The notes: generated by a model from the letters alone, not told the origin. 42,253 nt of DNA from Caulobacteraceae bacterium (GCA_027452265.1 DAIDGR010000058.1:2501-44753); one strand, 5' to 3'. Shown: positions 18,053-26,522, counted from the stretch's first letter. Made by a program: numbers and translations.

Positions 18053-18745
18053 CTGTCGCCCCCATCCGGCCCGCTGTCGGGCGCCGCCATCGTGTTCGAT
18101 CTCGACGGCACCCTGGTCGAAACCGCGCCGGACCTGGCGGCGACGCTCAACCACCTGCTGGTGCGCGAGGGCGTGCCGCCCCTGAACCCCGACGCCGCGC
18201 GCGAGCTCATTGGCGAGGGGGCCAAGGCCTTGCTGCGCAAGGGCTTCGCCGCGGCCGGGGAACCCCTGCCCCCTGAGCGCCTCGATGCGCTGTTCGAGGA
18301 TTTTCTCGTGCACTATCGGGCCCATATCGCCGATCACAGCCGCCCCTTCGCGGGCGTGGAGACGGCGTTGGACGTGCTGCACGCGCAGGGCGCGCGCCTG
18401 GCGGTCTGCACCAACAAGCGCACCGACCTCAGTCTCGCCCTGCTGGATTCGTTGGGGCTCTCGCCGCGCTTCGCCGCGATTCTCGGCGGCGACGGCGCCT
18501 CGGCGCCAAAGCCCGATCCGCGCCACCTGCTCGAGACCATCGCACTGGCGGGCGCCGATCCGGCCCGCTCGGTGATGGTCGGCGATTCGAACAATGACGC
18601 TGAGGCCGCGCGCCGCGCCGGCGTGCCTCTCGTGCTGGTCAGTTTCGGCTACACCGCCATACCGGCCGCGGAGCTGGGCGCGGACATCCTGATCGACCAT
18701 TTTGACGCCCTGCCGGACGCCTGCCATCGGCTCCTTAGACCCTGA
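18053..18745 (+). CDS. gph: Phosphoglycolate phosphatase (HAD superfamily)
   Basis: A HAD phosphatase, 230 residues if begun at 18053. Motif I is [10 protein letters not shown] with the nucleophilic Asp, motif II lies in AVCTNKRT, the Lys motif in APKPDP, and motif IV is [14 protein letters not shown]. Substrate is probably 2-phosphoglycolate, from DNA repair or Rubisco-type side reactions; related HAD enzymes cannot be excluded. A GTG at 18092 would begin at VFDLDGT and cut the first beta strand short. An AAGGAG site (18040-18045) is 7 bases before a CTG at 18053, giving [20 protein letters not shown], the form usual for this family. I therefore prefer a CTG start. It runs toward tRNA-Val. 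Confidence 0.88.
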   Translation: MSPPSGPLSGAAIVFDLDGTLVETAPDLAATLNHLLVREGVPPLNPDAARELIGEGAKALLRKGFAAAGEPLPPERLDALFEDFLVHYRAHIADHSRPFAGVETALDVLHAQGARLAVCTNKRTDLSLALLDSLGLSPRFAAILGGDGASAPKPDPRHLLETIALAGADPARSVMVGDSNNDAEAARRAGVPLVLVSFGYTAIPAAELGADILIDHFDALPDACHRLLRP

Positions 18746-18761
18746 AGACGACGCGCGACGC

Positions 18762-18790
18762 TTGTCGCCGCCGGGACCGGCCGCTATAGA
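18762..18790 (+). promoter_or_regulatory. Promoter of tRNA-Val
   Basis: TTGTCG (18762-18767) and TATAGA (18785-18790, within GCTATAGAC) are separated by 17 bases and end 20 bases before the tRNA. The GCTATAGAC block resembles the Caulobacter housekeeping -10 consensus. It is one of the clearest promoters in the window. Confidence 0.7.
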
Positions 18791-18810
18791 CCCCCACCCC
18801 GACCTGGGAG

Positions 18811-18885
18811 GGATGCGTAGCTCAGCGGGAGAGCACCTCGTTCACACCGAGGGGGTCACAGGTTCAATCCCTGTCGCATCCACCA
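18811..18885 (+). tRNA. tRNA-Val (anticodon CAC)
   Basis: A complete cloverleaf is readable. The acceptor stem GGATGCG pairs with CGCATCC at 18875-18881. The D arm is GCTCAGCGGGAGAGC, and the anticodon arm is CCTCG-TTCACAC-CGAGG with anticodon CAC. The T arm is ACAGG-TTCAATC-CCTGT. Discriminator A and a genome-encoded CCA follow (18882-18885). It is preceded by a clear promoter. The 221 bp after it up to the toxin gene hold no recognisable gene. Confidence 0.97.
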
Positions 18886-19106
18886 GTTTTCCTGTGAAAT
18901 TCAGATACGTCGTGATCGCCCCTTTGTCGCAAATCACGAGGCGGCATCAGGGGGCATGTTGGGCGAAGTCGGGGCGCCCGAACGACCCCAAAAAACCAGC
19001 CGATCTGCCCCCAACTTGGCCGCACCCAACGCGCTCAAGAACGACAGAATCGCCCGGATTTTCGGCGGGTTGACGGCCATCCTTCATCATCGTTTTGCAC
19101 CCGGGA

Positions 19107-19619
19107 TCAGGCCCTCGCTTTGCTCAGCGCCTGAAGGGCGGTCGCCAGAGGCAGGAACAAGGTCATCGGCCGGCTGAGGAACCGCCGAAACTGGAGATGT
19201 TCGTAGAAGGCGACCGCGGCGTCGTCCTTGGCGTCGACAATGAGCGCGAAAATCGCTGGATCGCCGCGCGCCGCCCGCGCGGCCGCGTCCATGACCAAAG
19301 CGCCGCCGAGGCGTCGACCCTGGAAACGGCGATCCACCGCAAGGCGGCCGATGAGACCGGCGGGCAACAGCGGATAGCGCGGCAGGCGCTTGGCTTCCTC
19401 GGGCGCCAACTCCGTCAAGGGCAGGCTCGTGGCGGCGAACGTGTAGTAGCCCGCGATCACGCCGTCGTCGCTCAGCGCCACGAAGCAGTTGCTGAGCCGG
19501 CGCTTGACGTCCTGGGTCGCCAGTTCCCGTAAGTATCGGTCGAGGGGCTCTACCCCGCTCGCGAACCCCGTGCGGTCATGCGACGACGACAAGGCCTCGA
19601 CGCGAAACCTCGGCGTCAC
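19107..19619 (-). CDS. GNAT acetyltransferase toxin of a type II toxin-antitoxin pair
   Basis: A 170-residue GNAT protein of the TacT/AtaT-like group, which blocks translation by acetylating the amino acid on charged tRNAs. The acetyl-CoA-binding loop is RRFQGRRLGGAL (residues 98-108), and Tyr139 in AFYEHLQFRRF is at the position of the conserved active-site Tyr of TacT-like toxins. The N-terminus (FRVEALSSSHDRTGF.SGVEPLDRYL) is typical of this toxin group, not of housekeeping GNATs. Its start overlaps the antitoxin stop by four bases (ATGA), so it is translationally coupled. The gene points toward the tRNA-Val gene. Toxicity itself is inferred from family and context. Confidence 0.88.
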   Translation of the reverse strand: MTPRFRVEALSSSHDRTGFASGVEPLDRYLRELATQDVKRRLSNCFVALSDDGVIAGYYTFAATSLPLTELAPEEAKRLPRYPLLPAGLIGRLAVDRRFQGRRLGGALVMDAAARAARGDPAIFALIVDAKDDAAVAFYEHLQFRRFLSRPMTLFLPLATALQALSKARA

Positions 19620-19906
19620 TCAGGGTCCTTGATCAGCGCCCGATGGGCTTGCGCGGCGCGCAGCAGAGCCGCCGACGGCGGGGACGGGTTCGCGATCGCC
19701 TCGGCGAAGGCGCGCTGATCCTCGACCGAAAGACGGATGATCTGCGCCTCCTCGATGGTGCGGCTGGCCGCCTCCTGGGCGGCGGCGACCACGAAATCAC
19801 TGACGCTGCGGCCCTGAATTTCGGCGGCGCGCCGCACGATCACAAGGGCGTCTGGCGCGATCCGCGCCTCTATGCGGGCTGTGCGATTGGGTTCGGGAGG
19901 CATCAT
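19616..19906 (-). CDS. DUF1778 ribbon-helix-helix antitoxin
   Basis: A 96-residue protein starting MMPPEPNRTARIEARIAPDA. Residues of about 8-50 form a ribbon-helix-helix DNA-binding domain of the DUF1778 (TacA-like) family (RIEARIAPDALVIVRRAAEI followed by GRSVSDFVVAAA). The C-terminal part (LSVEDQRAFAEAIANPSPPS) resembles the toxin-neutralising tail, with the Asn-Pro-Pro-type motif common in this family. It is first in the operon, as expected for autorepressing antitoxins. Two adjacent ATGs (19906, 19903) follow an AGGTG ribosome site; an upstream frame to 19957 lacks homology. The antitoxin role is inferred from pairing. Confidence 0.88.
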   Translation of the reverse strand: MMPPEPNRTARIEARIAPDALVIVRRAAEIQGRSVSDFVVAAAQEAASRTIEEAQIIRLSVEDQRAFAEAIANPSPPSAALLRAAQAHRALIKDPE

Positions 19907-19928
19907 GCACCTGTCGTCGTCGCCCCAA

Positions 19929-19957
19929 GATGTACGGCAAATTCCCGGACATTTCAA
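19929..19957 (-). promoter_or_regulatory. Candidate promoter of the toxin-antitoxin operon
   Basis: On the minus strand TTGAAA (19952-19957) and TACATC (19929-19934) are spaced by 17 bases and end 22 bases before the antitoxin ATG. The spacing is ideal and the sequence is locally AT-richer than its surroundings. No clear operator dyad is seen. Confidence 0.4.
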
Positions 19958-20051
19958 ACGACGCGGGCGCCCGCCCCGTGGGGGTTGTCAAATCGGGCGC
20001 GGGGCGGCGAGATTTAAAGCCGCCCATTCCGGCTCTGGAGAGTCACGCCCC

Positions 20052-20702
20052 ATGACCCCGCGCACGCGCGAATCCTTTGCGACCCTCGCCATTCTGGCCC
20101 TGGTCGCCGCGGGCGGGACCGCCCTGGCTCAGGGCGCCGCCGCGCCGCCCGAACCGCCCCTGATGAACCAGACGCCGGCCCTGGAGGCGCCGCGCACGCT
20201 GGTGGTCACCTCAACCGCCTTCAAGGCCGGCGGCCCGATCCCGCTGGAGAATTCCGGCTATGGCGCCTCGATCTCGCCACCCCTGACCATCGCCCACGCG
20301 CCCAAGAGGACGAAGGCCTTCGTGGTGCTGATGGAGGACAGCGACGCTCAGTATCAGGGCGCGCCGATCCTGCACTGGATGGCCTATGATGCGCCCGCCG
20401 TCCTGCCGGGCGGCCTGCCGGCCGGCGAGAGCCTGACCGCGCCGGTCAGGCTGCGCCAGGGAAAGAACATCGCCGGGCAGTTCGCCTATCGCGGGCCGCA
20501 CCCCTCGCGAACCTCGCCCGGGCCGCACCACTATCACCTTGAGGTCTTCGCCCTGGACGCGCCGATCGGACCGGTGAGCGACCGCGCCGAACTCGCCAAG
20601 GCCATGACCGGCCACGTCCTCGCCCAGGGCGAACTGGTCGGGGCCTTCAGCGCCCCGCCCGCTCCGCCCTCAGCGCCGCCTCAGGCCCCGCCTCACGGCT
20701 GA
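20052..20702 (+). CDS. Exported YbhB/YbcL-family (PEBP, Raf kinase inhibitor-like) protein
   Basis: A 216-residue phosphatidylethanolamine-binding-protein fold member. The first 27 residues are a signal peptide ending TALAQ/G, so it is probably periplasmic. The core shows VVTSTAFKAGGPIPLENSGY, SPPLTIAHAP, VVLMEDSDA, LHWMAYD and the GPHPSRTSPGPHHYHLEVFALD region that forms the family's ligand pocket. The C-terminus is Pro/Ala-rich. The bacterial family has no settled biochemical role. The ATG at 20052 is preceded by TGGAGAG. The last 10 bases overlap the end of the tricorn-like gene on the other strand. Confidence 0.9.
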   Translation: MTPRTRESFATLAILALVAAGGTALAQGAAAPPEPPLMNQTPALEAPRTLVVTSTAFKAGGPIPLENSGYGASISPPLTIAHAPKRTKAFVVLMEDSDAQYQGAPILHWMAYDAPAVLPGGLPAGESLTAPVRLRQGKNIAGQFAYRGPHPSRTSPGPHHYHLEVFALDAPIGPVSDRAELAKAMTGHVLAQGELVGAFSAPPAPPSAPPQAPPHG

Positions 20703-23700
20703 GGCGGAACGATCCCGCTGGGCGGATAGGCGGGAATCAGGGGCGGCGGGGCCGGCAGGCCGGCGGGTTTGCCGGCGATCGCCTTGAGCATCAGGTTGAC
20801 CGCCGTCTCGAGCTGAACATCGCGATCGGCCAAGAGGTCGGCCGGCTCGTCCTCGATCTCCACGTCCGGATCGACCCCGTGGTTCTCCACCGACCAGACC
20901 CGGTCCTTGGTGTAGAGCGCGTCTTCGGGAATGGTGATGTATCCGCCATCCATCAGGCCCCAGTTGCCGCGAATCCCGCGCACCCCGCCCCAGGAGCGCG
21001 TCCCCACGAGGGGGCCCAGGCCGTAAAGCTTGAAGAGATAGGGGAAGATATCGCCGTCCGAGGCCGACATGTGGTTGAGCAGGGCCACCTTGGGTCCGTT
21101 CAGCACCGACTGCGGTTCGGTGGCGATGGCGCCCTCGCGGTTCGTTCCCAGGGTGACCAGCTCACGGCGCAGACGCTCCAGGGCGTAGGGCGCGATGAAG
21201 CCGCCGCCATTCCACCGGTCGTCCATGATCAGGGCTTGCTTGTCGAGCTGCCCATAGAACTGCCGGACGAATTGCTGCAGGCCCAGCTGCTCCATGTCGG
21301 ACATGTAGACATAGCCGACCTTGCCGCCGGAGAGCCTGTCCACGGTCTCGCGGTTGTGCGCGATCCAAGCGGCTTCGCGAAGGGACAGCTCAGAGCTGAC
21401 CGGCTTGACCACGACGTGGCGACGCGCGCCGCCGGGGCTGTCGGCGATCGTGAGGTCGACCGGCTCCTGAGCGTCGGAGAGCTGAAGGAGGCTGTCGGGC
21501 GTGGCCGGCGCGCGCAGTTCGGTCCCGTTGATCGCCAGGACATAGTCGCCCGCCTTCACCGCCAGGCCCGGCTCGGCCAGAGGGCTGCGATAGGCAGGCC
21601 GGGTGTTGTCGCCCGGATAGATCCTCGCCAGACGATACCGACCGCTGGCCGGATCGACCGCCCAGTCGACGCCGAGCAGCGCCTTGGGCGAGGACGGGGT
21701 CATGTCGCCGTCGTCGCCGCCGCCGACATAGGTGTGCGAGTTGCTCATCTCCCCGATCATCTGGCCGATCAGATAGTTAAGGTCCTCGCGCGAACCGAGC
21801 TGCGGAACGAGCTTGCCGTAGGCGGTGTGCACCGCATCCCAGTCCACGCCGTTCATGGCGGTGGAGAAGAAGATGTCCCGCTCAAGACGCCAGGCATTGT
21901 CGAACATCTCGCGCCACTCGGCCGAGGGCTCGACCACCAGGCGCATGTGACCAAGGTTCAGGGCGTTGCGCGCGCCCTCGTCCTTTTCGCCGTCGGGCTT
22001 GGCGTCGATCACCGTATAGGCGCCGCCCTGGCGGATCAGGACCCGCTTGCCGTCGCCCGACAGGTCGTAGGCGTCGACTCCCGAGGCCACCACCGCGTCC
22101 TTGCGCGTTTTGCCATCATAGACGTGCAGGGCCGAGCTCTCGCCCGGCAAGGCCCCGTCGATCAGGGTCAGGGGCTGGGTCAGGTAGAAGATCTTGTCGT
22201 CGCGCGCGTCGATCTGGGCGATCTCGGCCGGGGTGATGGGCAGGGCCACGGCGCGGGCCATCAGACCATCGAGGTCGATATGGACCACGGGCTTGGCGGC
22301 CGCCTTGTCGGCCTCGCCCCCCTTGGCCTTGTCCCCGGCCGGCGCGGCCGCGGCGTCGTCGCCGGCGCCCTCATCGGAGCGCGGCGCCACGGGCGAGGGC
22401 GTGTCCTTGGCGAGAGGCAGGGCGTAGACGCCGTTCGACTTCAGGATCTCGAAGTCGAACTCCACATCCGAGGGCACCGGGTTCTCGTGCCGGTTGGAGA
22501 TGAAATAGAGATACTTGCCGTCCGCCGACCAGACCGGCCCGTAATCGACCTCGCGGCCATCGCCCAGACGCGTCAGGGTCCCCGAGGCTATCTCATAGAG
22601 ATAGAGGTCGCGCCGGCCATCGAAGGCGGATTGGCTGAAGGCCAGCCAACGCCCATCGGGCGAGAAGCTCTGGTCGTGGATCTCGCCCACCTTGTCCAGG
22701 GCGACCTGGCGGGGCGCCCCGCCATCCAGCCCCACCAGCCAGAGGCGGTGCTCGGCGTCGCTGACCGCCAGGCTCTTGCCGTCGGGGGCGAAGACCGGCG
22801 TGTAGAAATAGCCCGTCTTGAACGCGGTCACGAGGCGCTCGGGCCCGCCTTCGGCCGGGCGAACCGCGATCTGCTGGGCGCCGTTGACGTCGGTCGTGTA
22901 GGCCACCGTCTTGCCGTCCGGCGACCAGGCGGGGTGATCCTCGTCGACGCCCGGCGTGCCGGTCAGGTCGCGCGTGGCGCCAAATTCCGTTGGCACGCTG
23001 AAGATATCGCCCCGGGCCGAGAACAGGGTCCGCTTGCCGTTGGGCGAGAGGGCGAAGTCGGGCTGGCCCGCCGGATCCACCGCGCGGATCTCGTCCTTGA
23101 CCGCGCGTACATGCGGCCGCGTGCGGTCGTTGTCGTCCGGCACACTGACCGGGACCTCGCTGACCTGCTCGCTGGGCAGGTCGAGGCGATAGAGCTTGCC
23201 GCCCTGCTGGAAGGCGATCGCGTCGCCGCCGAGCGCCGGAAAATCGATGTCGTAGTCCGTGAAGTGGGTGACCTCGCGGGTCTGTTTGCTGTCCAGGTCA
23301 TAGACCCAGATATTCGCCCGCCGGTGGGCATCCTGATCGGACAGGTAATAGATCTTGCGGCCGTACCACATGGGCGAGGTGTTGGTGCCCGACCAATGGG
23401 TGATCTGGGTCAGGGCGCGGCTGTTGAAATCGTAGGTGAACACCTGCTGCGCCATGCCGCCGTTGTAGCGCTTCCAGGTCCGGAAATTGCGGAAGATGCG
23501 GTTGTAGGCGATCGTGTGGCCGTCCGGCGCGAAGGTCGCCAGACCCACCCAGAGATCGATCGGCATGGCGATCGGCTCGCCGCCCTCGACCGGGACCTTG
23601 TACATGTTCTGGACGGCCGCGTTCCACTGGTCGGCCTTGCTCAGATACACGACGTAGCGGGAATCGGGCGTCCAGGTGATGACCATGTTGTCCGGGCCGT

Positions 23701-24064
23701 GCCGCCCGCCCGTGCCGTCTTCCGTGGCCGGATGATAGGTCAGGCGCCGGGCCGCGCCGCCGGCCGCCGGGATCACCCAGATGTCCGTCCCCGCCCCGCT
23801 CGCCTCGGTGTAGGCGATCCATTTTCCATCCGGCGACACGCGCGGGAACATGTCCTGGCCCGGCGCGCTGGTCAGACGCTCGGCCGTCCCGCCGGTCTTG
23901 GGCACGGACCAGACATTGCCGTCCGCGACGAACACGATGCGGTCGCCATAAGGTTGGGGGAATCTCGGCAGGGCGGCCTTGGCGGCGCCCGCGTTCAGGG
24001 AAAGGATCGCAGCCAGGGCGCTGGCGGCGAATGCGGCGGCGGCGTGGCCGCGGGTCTTGCTCAT
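20693..24064 (-). CDS. Tricorn-like S41 family protease, exported
   Basis: An 1123-residue protein resembling archaeal tricorn protease. After a signal peptide (about residues 1-30, ending GAAKAA), it has WD40/TolB-like beta-propeller repeats with many SPDGKW/SPDGRW blades up to about residue 540, an Ala/Lys-rich linker, a second region, a PDZ-like domain (AGDYVLAINGTELRAPA) and a C-terminal S41 protease domain. Catalytic residues fit tricorn: Ser776-His777 (SNSHTY), nucleophile Ser1002 (SASDGD) and Glu1060 (SVENHG). The 58-residue Ser-Glu spacing equals that recalled for tricorn (965 and 1023). It probably degrades peptides in the periplasm. The tail is Pro-rich. No tricorn-associated aminopeptidase is adjacent. 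Confidence 0.93.
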   Translation of the reverse strand: MSKTRGHAAAAFAASALAAILSLNAGAAKAALPRFPQPYGDRIVFVADGNVWSVPKTGGTAERLTSAPGQDMFPRVSPDGKWIAYTEASGAGTDIWVIPAAGGAARRLTYHPATEDGTGGRHGPDNMVITWTPDSRYVVYLSKADQWNAAVQNMYKVPVEGGEPIAMPIDLWVGLATFAPDGHTIAYNRIFRNFRTWKRYNGGMAQQVFTYDFNSRALTQITHWSGTNTSPMWYGRKIYYLSDQDAHRRANIWVYDLDSKQTREVTHFTDYDIDFPALGGDAIAFQQGGKLYRLDLPSEQVSEVPVSVPDDNDRTRPHVRAVKDEIRAVDPAGQPDFALSPNGKRTLFSARGDIFSVPTEFGATRDLTGTPGVDEDHPAWSPDGKTVAYTTDVNGAQQIAVRPAEGGPERLVTAFKTGYFYTPVFAPDGKSLAVSDAEHRLWLVGLDGGAPRQVALDKVGEIHDQSFSPDGRWLAFSQSAFDGRRDLYLYEIASGTLTRLGDGREVDYGPVWSADGKYLYFISNRHENPVPSDVEFDFEILKSNGVYALPLAKDTPSPVAPRSDEGAGDDAAAAPAGDKAKGGEADKAAAKPVVHIDLDGLMARAVALPITPAEIAQIDARDDKIFYLTQPLTLIDGALPGESSALHVYDGKTRKDAVVASGVDAYDLSGDGKRVLIRQGGAYTVIDAKPDGEKDEGARNALNLGHMRLVVEPSAEWREMFDNAWRLERDIFFSTAMNGVDWDAVHTAYGKLVPQLGSREDLNYLIGQMIGEMSNSHTYVGGGDDGDMTPSSPKALLGVDWAVDPASGRYRLARIYPGDNTRPAYRSPLAEPGLAVKAGDYVLAINGTELRAPATPDSLLQLSDAQEPVDLTIADSPGGARRHVVVKPVSSELSLREAAWIAHNRETVDRLSGGKVGYVYMSDMEQLGLQQFVRQFYGQLDKQALIMDDRWNGGGFIAPYALERLRRELVTLGTNREGAIATEPQSVLNGPKVALLNHMSASDGDIFPYLFKLYGLGPLVGTRSWGGVRGIRGNWGLMDGGYITIPEDALYTKDRVWSVENHGVDPDVEIEDEPADLLADRDVQLETAVNLMLKAIAGKPAGLPAPPPLIPAYPPSGIVPPQP

Positions 24065-24407
24065 GGATCTCTCCGCACGCGGCCAAACCCATGCAGCCCC
24101 GCGAATGGCGCGCAGCTAACACCCGCCGCCCCCGCTCCGCCAGGGGCGCCAACATGACAAAGCGGCAAGGTTTGCCAGACCGGAGACGTAGCGCGCCGGG
24201 TCCAGAGGATGTCGCGCCTCGACTCTCCGCGCCCTCGGCGATGGCGGGGCGCCCTCAGCCCTGGCGCTGGCGGCAGCGTCAGCTATCTTGGTCAGGTCGA
24301 TCGCCCGCCCGGCGTTCGGCGTCTCCCGGGCCCGGGGGCTCCCAAGATCATCGCGTCAGGCGATCCGGAGGCGGACGCCGCGCGCGCGCCACACGAGAGG
24401 ACACGCC
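24065..24407. other. 343-bp divergent intergenic region
   Basis: This separates the divergent tricorn-like and aldo/keto reductase genes. I see no gene or RNA in it. It contains the 12-bp palindrome CCCGGGCCCGGG (24325-24336), probably GC-driven, and must hold promoters for both genes, but no convincing -35/-10 pair stands out. Confidence 0.5.
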
Positions 24408-25457
24408 ATGAAGTACAACCGCATGGGCCGAACGGGCCTTTATGTCTCCGAGATCTGCCTTGGGACCATGACCTTCGGGGGCAATGAGGATGCGGGGATG
24501 TGGAAGGCGATCGGCTCGCTGCCTCAGCCCGAGGTCAACGCCATCGTGTCCAAGGCTCTGGATGCCGGGGTGAACTTCTTCGACACCGCCAATGTCTATT
24601 CCTTCGGCGCCTCCGAAGAGCGGCTTGGAACCGCGCTCAAGGAACTGGGGGTCAAGCGCAGCGACGTCGTCATCGCCACCAAGGTGTTCGGTCAGATGGG
24701 CCCCAAGCCCAATGATCGCGGGGCCTCGCGCGGGCACATCATGGACCAGGTCAAGCAGAGCCTGGAGCGGCTCCAGACCGACCATATCGACCTCTACCAG
24801 ATCCACGGCAATGACAGCGTGACCCCGATCGAGGAGACGCTGCAGGCGCTCGACGACCTCGTGAGGCAAGGCCTGGTGCGCTATGTCGGCGTCTCCAACT
24901 GGGCGGCCTGGAAGATCGCCAAGGCCCTGGGCCTGAGCGCGCAGCACGGCTGGGCCCGGTTCGAGACTCTGCAGGCCTACTACACCATCGCCGGGCGCGA
25001 CCTGGAGCGTGAACTCGTGCCGATGATCACGTCCGAGGATGTGGGTCTGATGGTCTGGTCGCCCCTCGCCGGCGGCCTGTTGTCAGGCAAGTTCGGCCCG
25101 GGATCGAACAATCCCGAGGGCGCGCGCCGCACCACCTTCGACTTCCCGCCGGTGAACCTGGACCGGGCCTGGGACTGCATCGGGGTCATGCGCGAGATCG
25201 CCGACGTGCACGGCGTCTCCGTGGCCCGCATCGCCCTCGCCTGGCTGCTGCACAAGTCGCACGTGATGAGCGTGATCATCGGCGCCAAGACCGTGGAGCA
25301 GCTCGAGGACAATCTGGCCGCCGTCGACGTCACCCTCTCGCCGGAGGAGATGGCCAAGCTCGACGCCGTGAGCGAGCTGCCGGCCGAGTATCCTGGCTGG
25401 ATGTTTGCTCGCCAGGGTGGGGCCCGCGTGCCCGCGCCGTTCAAGCCTAAGAGCTGA
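24408..25457 (+). CDS. Aldo/keto reductase
   Basis: A 349-residue NADPH-dependent oxidoreductase with a TIM barrel, close to the Kv-beta/YajO-like branch of the family. The catalytic tetrad is visible: Asp and Tyr in FFDTANVYSFG, Lys in VIATKVFG and His in DLYQIHGND. The C-terminal cofactor region reads VIIGAKTVEQLEDNL. The physiological carbonyl substrate is unknown. GAGAGG 7 bases before the ATG at 24408 sets the start; the reading frame is open upstream but without homology. It ends inside an 18-bp tandem repeat shared with the convergent flavoprotein gene. Confidence 0.93.
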   Translation: MKYNRMGRTGLYVSEICLGTMTFGGNEDAGMWKAIGSLPQPEVNAIVSKALDAGVNFFDTANVYSFGASEERLGTALKELGVKRSDVVIATKVFGQMGPKPNDRGASRGHIMDQVKQSLERLQTDHIDLYQIHGNDSVTPIEETLQALDDLVRQGLVRYVGVSNWAAWKIAKALGLSAQHGWARFETLQAYYTIAGRDLERELVPMITSEDVGLMVWSPLAGGLLSGKFGPGSNNPEGARRTTFDFPPVNLDRAWDCIGVMREIADVHGVSVARIALAWLLHKSHVMSVIIGAKTVEQLEDNLAAVDVTLSPEEMAKLDAVSELPAEYPGWMFARQGGARVPAPFKPKS

Positions 25458-25482
25458 CCCGGGCCTAAGAGCTGACCCGGGC
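25445..25482. repeat. 18-bp tandem duplication spanning two convergent stop codons
   Basis: The unit GCCTAAGAGCTGACCCGG occurs twice, plus two further matching bases. The first copy holds the stop (TGA, 25455-25457) of the aldo/keto reductase, the second the stop (TAG on the minus strand, 25465-25467) of the flavoprotein. A single copy would make the two genes overlap by 11 bp. Confidence 0.9.
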
Positions 25483-26424
25483 GGCGCGTCCATAGAGGCG
25501 GTCCAGACGCTCCACCGTCGCCTCGAACTCGGCGACCGTCTCCTCGAGGATCTGGGCGGCCGGCTTGATCTCGTCGATCCGGCCGGCCACCTGGCCGCAC
25601 AGGGCGATCGAGGCCTCCATGTCGCCGCCAAAATAGAGGTCCAGCGCCCGGGCGAACTCGCCCATGATGTTCTCCGGCGGGGTCTTCTCATAGGCCGTGG
25701 TCTTTTCGGTGCGCAGGGCGCGCAACGCCGGGCCGGGGCCGAAGCGGTTGAGGAACACCGTGTCGGTTTCCTTGGCCTCAAGGATGGCGGTCTTCCAGGC
25801 CGGGTTCACCGGGCTCTCGGCGGCCGAGACCATGCGTGTCCCCATCTGCACGCCCTCCGCGCCCAGAGCGAAGGCCGCGGCCATGCCGATCCCGTCGGTG
25901 ATGCCGCCCGCGGCGATCACCGGCACTTCGACCTTGGAGCAGACGAGCGGCAGCAGCACCATCGTGGCCACCTCGCGCGCGTTCTTGAACCCGCCGCCCT
26001 CGCCGCCTTCCACCACCAGACCATCGACGCCCGCCTCGACCGCCTTCAGCGCGGCGGCCAGGGACGGCACGACGTGATAGACGATCAGGCCCTCGTCCTT
26101 GAGCGCCTGGCAGTAGCGGTTGGGGTCGCCGGCCGAGGTGGTGACAAAGCGCACGCCCTGATCCGCCACGAAGCGGACGATGTCCGGGTCCCGCACGAAG
26201 GCCTGGGCGATGTTCACGCCAAACGGCTTGTCCGTCAGGGTCCGCATCTTGCGGATCTCCTCGCGCACCTCGTCCAGCCGCCCCGAAGAGGTCTCGATGA
26301 TCCCCATGCCCCCGGCGTTGGAGACGGCCGAAGCGAGCTGGGCCCGTGCAATCCAGCCCATGGGGGCCTGAACGATGGGATAGGCGACGCCAAGCTGCGC
26401 GCTGACCCGAGTATGGATCGCCAT
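25465..26424 (-). CDS. Nitronate monooxygenase-like FMN protein
   Basis: A 319-residue TIM-barrel flavoprotein of the NMO/2-nitropropane dioxygenase family. Family blocks are IVQAPMGWIARAQLASAVSNAGGMGII, FGVNIAQ, EGGEGGG and the phosphate-binding VPVIAAGGITDG with GAEGVQMGTRM. The position that holds the catalytic His in characterised nitronate monooxygenases (GGH after the Glu-rich turn) is Phe here (EGGEGGGFKN), so nitronate oxidation is uncertain; an enoyl- or quinone-reductase type activity is an alternative. GGAAGGA 6 bases before the ATG at 26424 decides the start; the frame runs on to 26484. It converges on the aldo/keto reductase. Confidence 0.88.
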   Translation of the reverse strand: MAIHTRVSAQLGVAYPIVQAPMGWIARAQLASAVSNAGGMGIIETSSGRLDEVREEIRKMRTLTDKPFGVNIAQAFVRDPDIVRFVADQGVRFVTTSAGDPNRYCQALKDEGLIVYHVVPSLAAALKAVEAGVDGLVVEGGEGGGFKNAREVATMVLLPLVCSKVEVPVIAAGGITDGIGMAAAFALGAEGVQMGTRMVSAAESPVNPAWKTAILEAKETDTVFLNRFGPGPALRALRTEKTTAYEKTPPENIMGEFARALDLYFGGDMEASIALCGQVAGRIDEIKPAAQILEETVAEFEATVERLDRLYGRAARVSS

Positions 26425-26522
26425 GACTGTCCTTCCGCGATGACGGCTTCCATACCCTAGCCTGAACCGGGCGGGGTGAAGCAAGGCGGAGTTGGCGAGT
26501 CGGAGTTGGAAGAACGGACCTG

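Noticed and set aside
18886-19106. Possible remnant gene or attachment site after tRNA-Val
   Set aside because: Short frames have no recognisable similarity, and I found no duplicate of the tRNA 3' end. Only a 7-bp dyad (18910-18916 and 18933-18939) is present.
20879-24157. Very long open frame (about 1090 codons) on the plus strand opposite the tricorn-like gene
   Set aside because: It is antisense to a clear multidomain protein, has Arg/Gly/His-biased low-complexity translation and no recognisable domain; long antisense frames are expected at this GC content.
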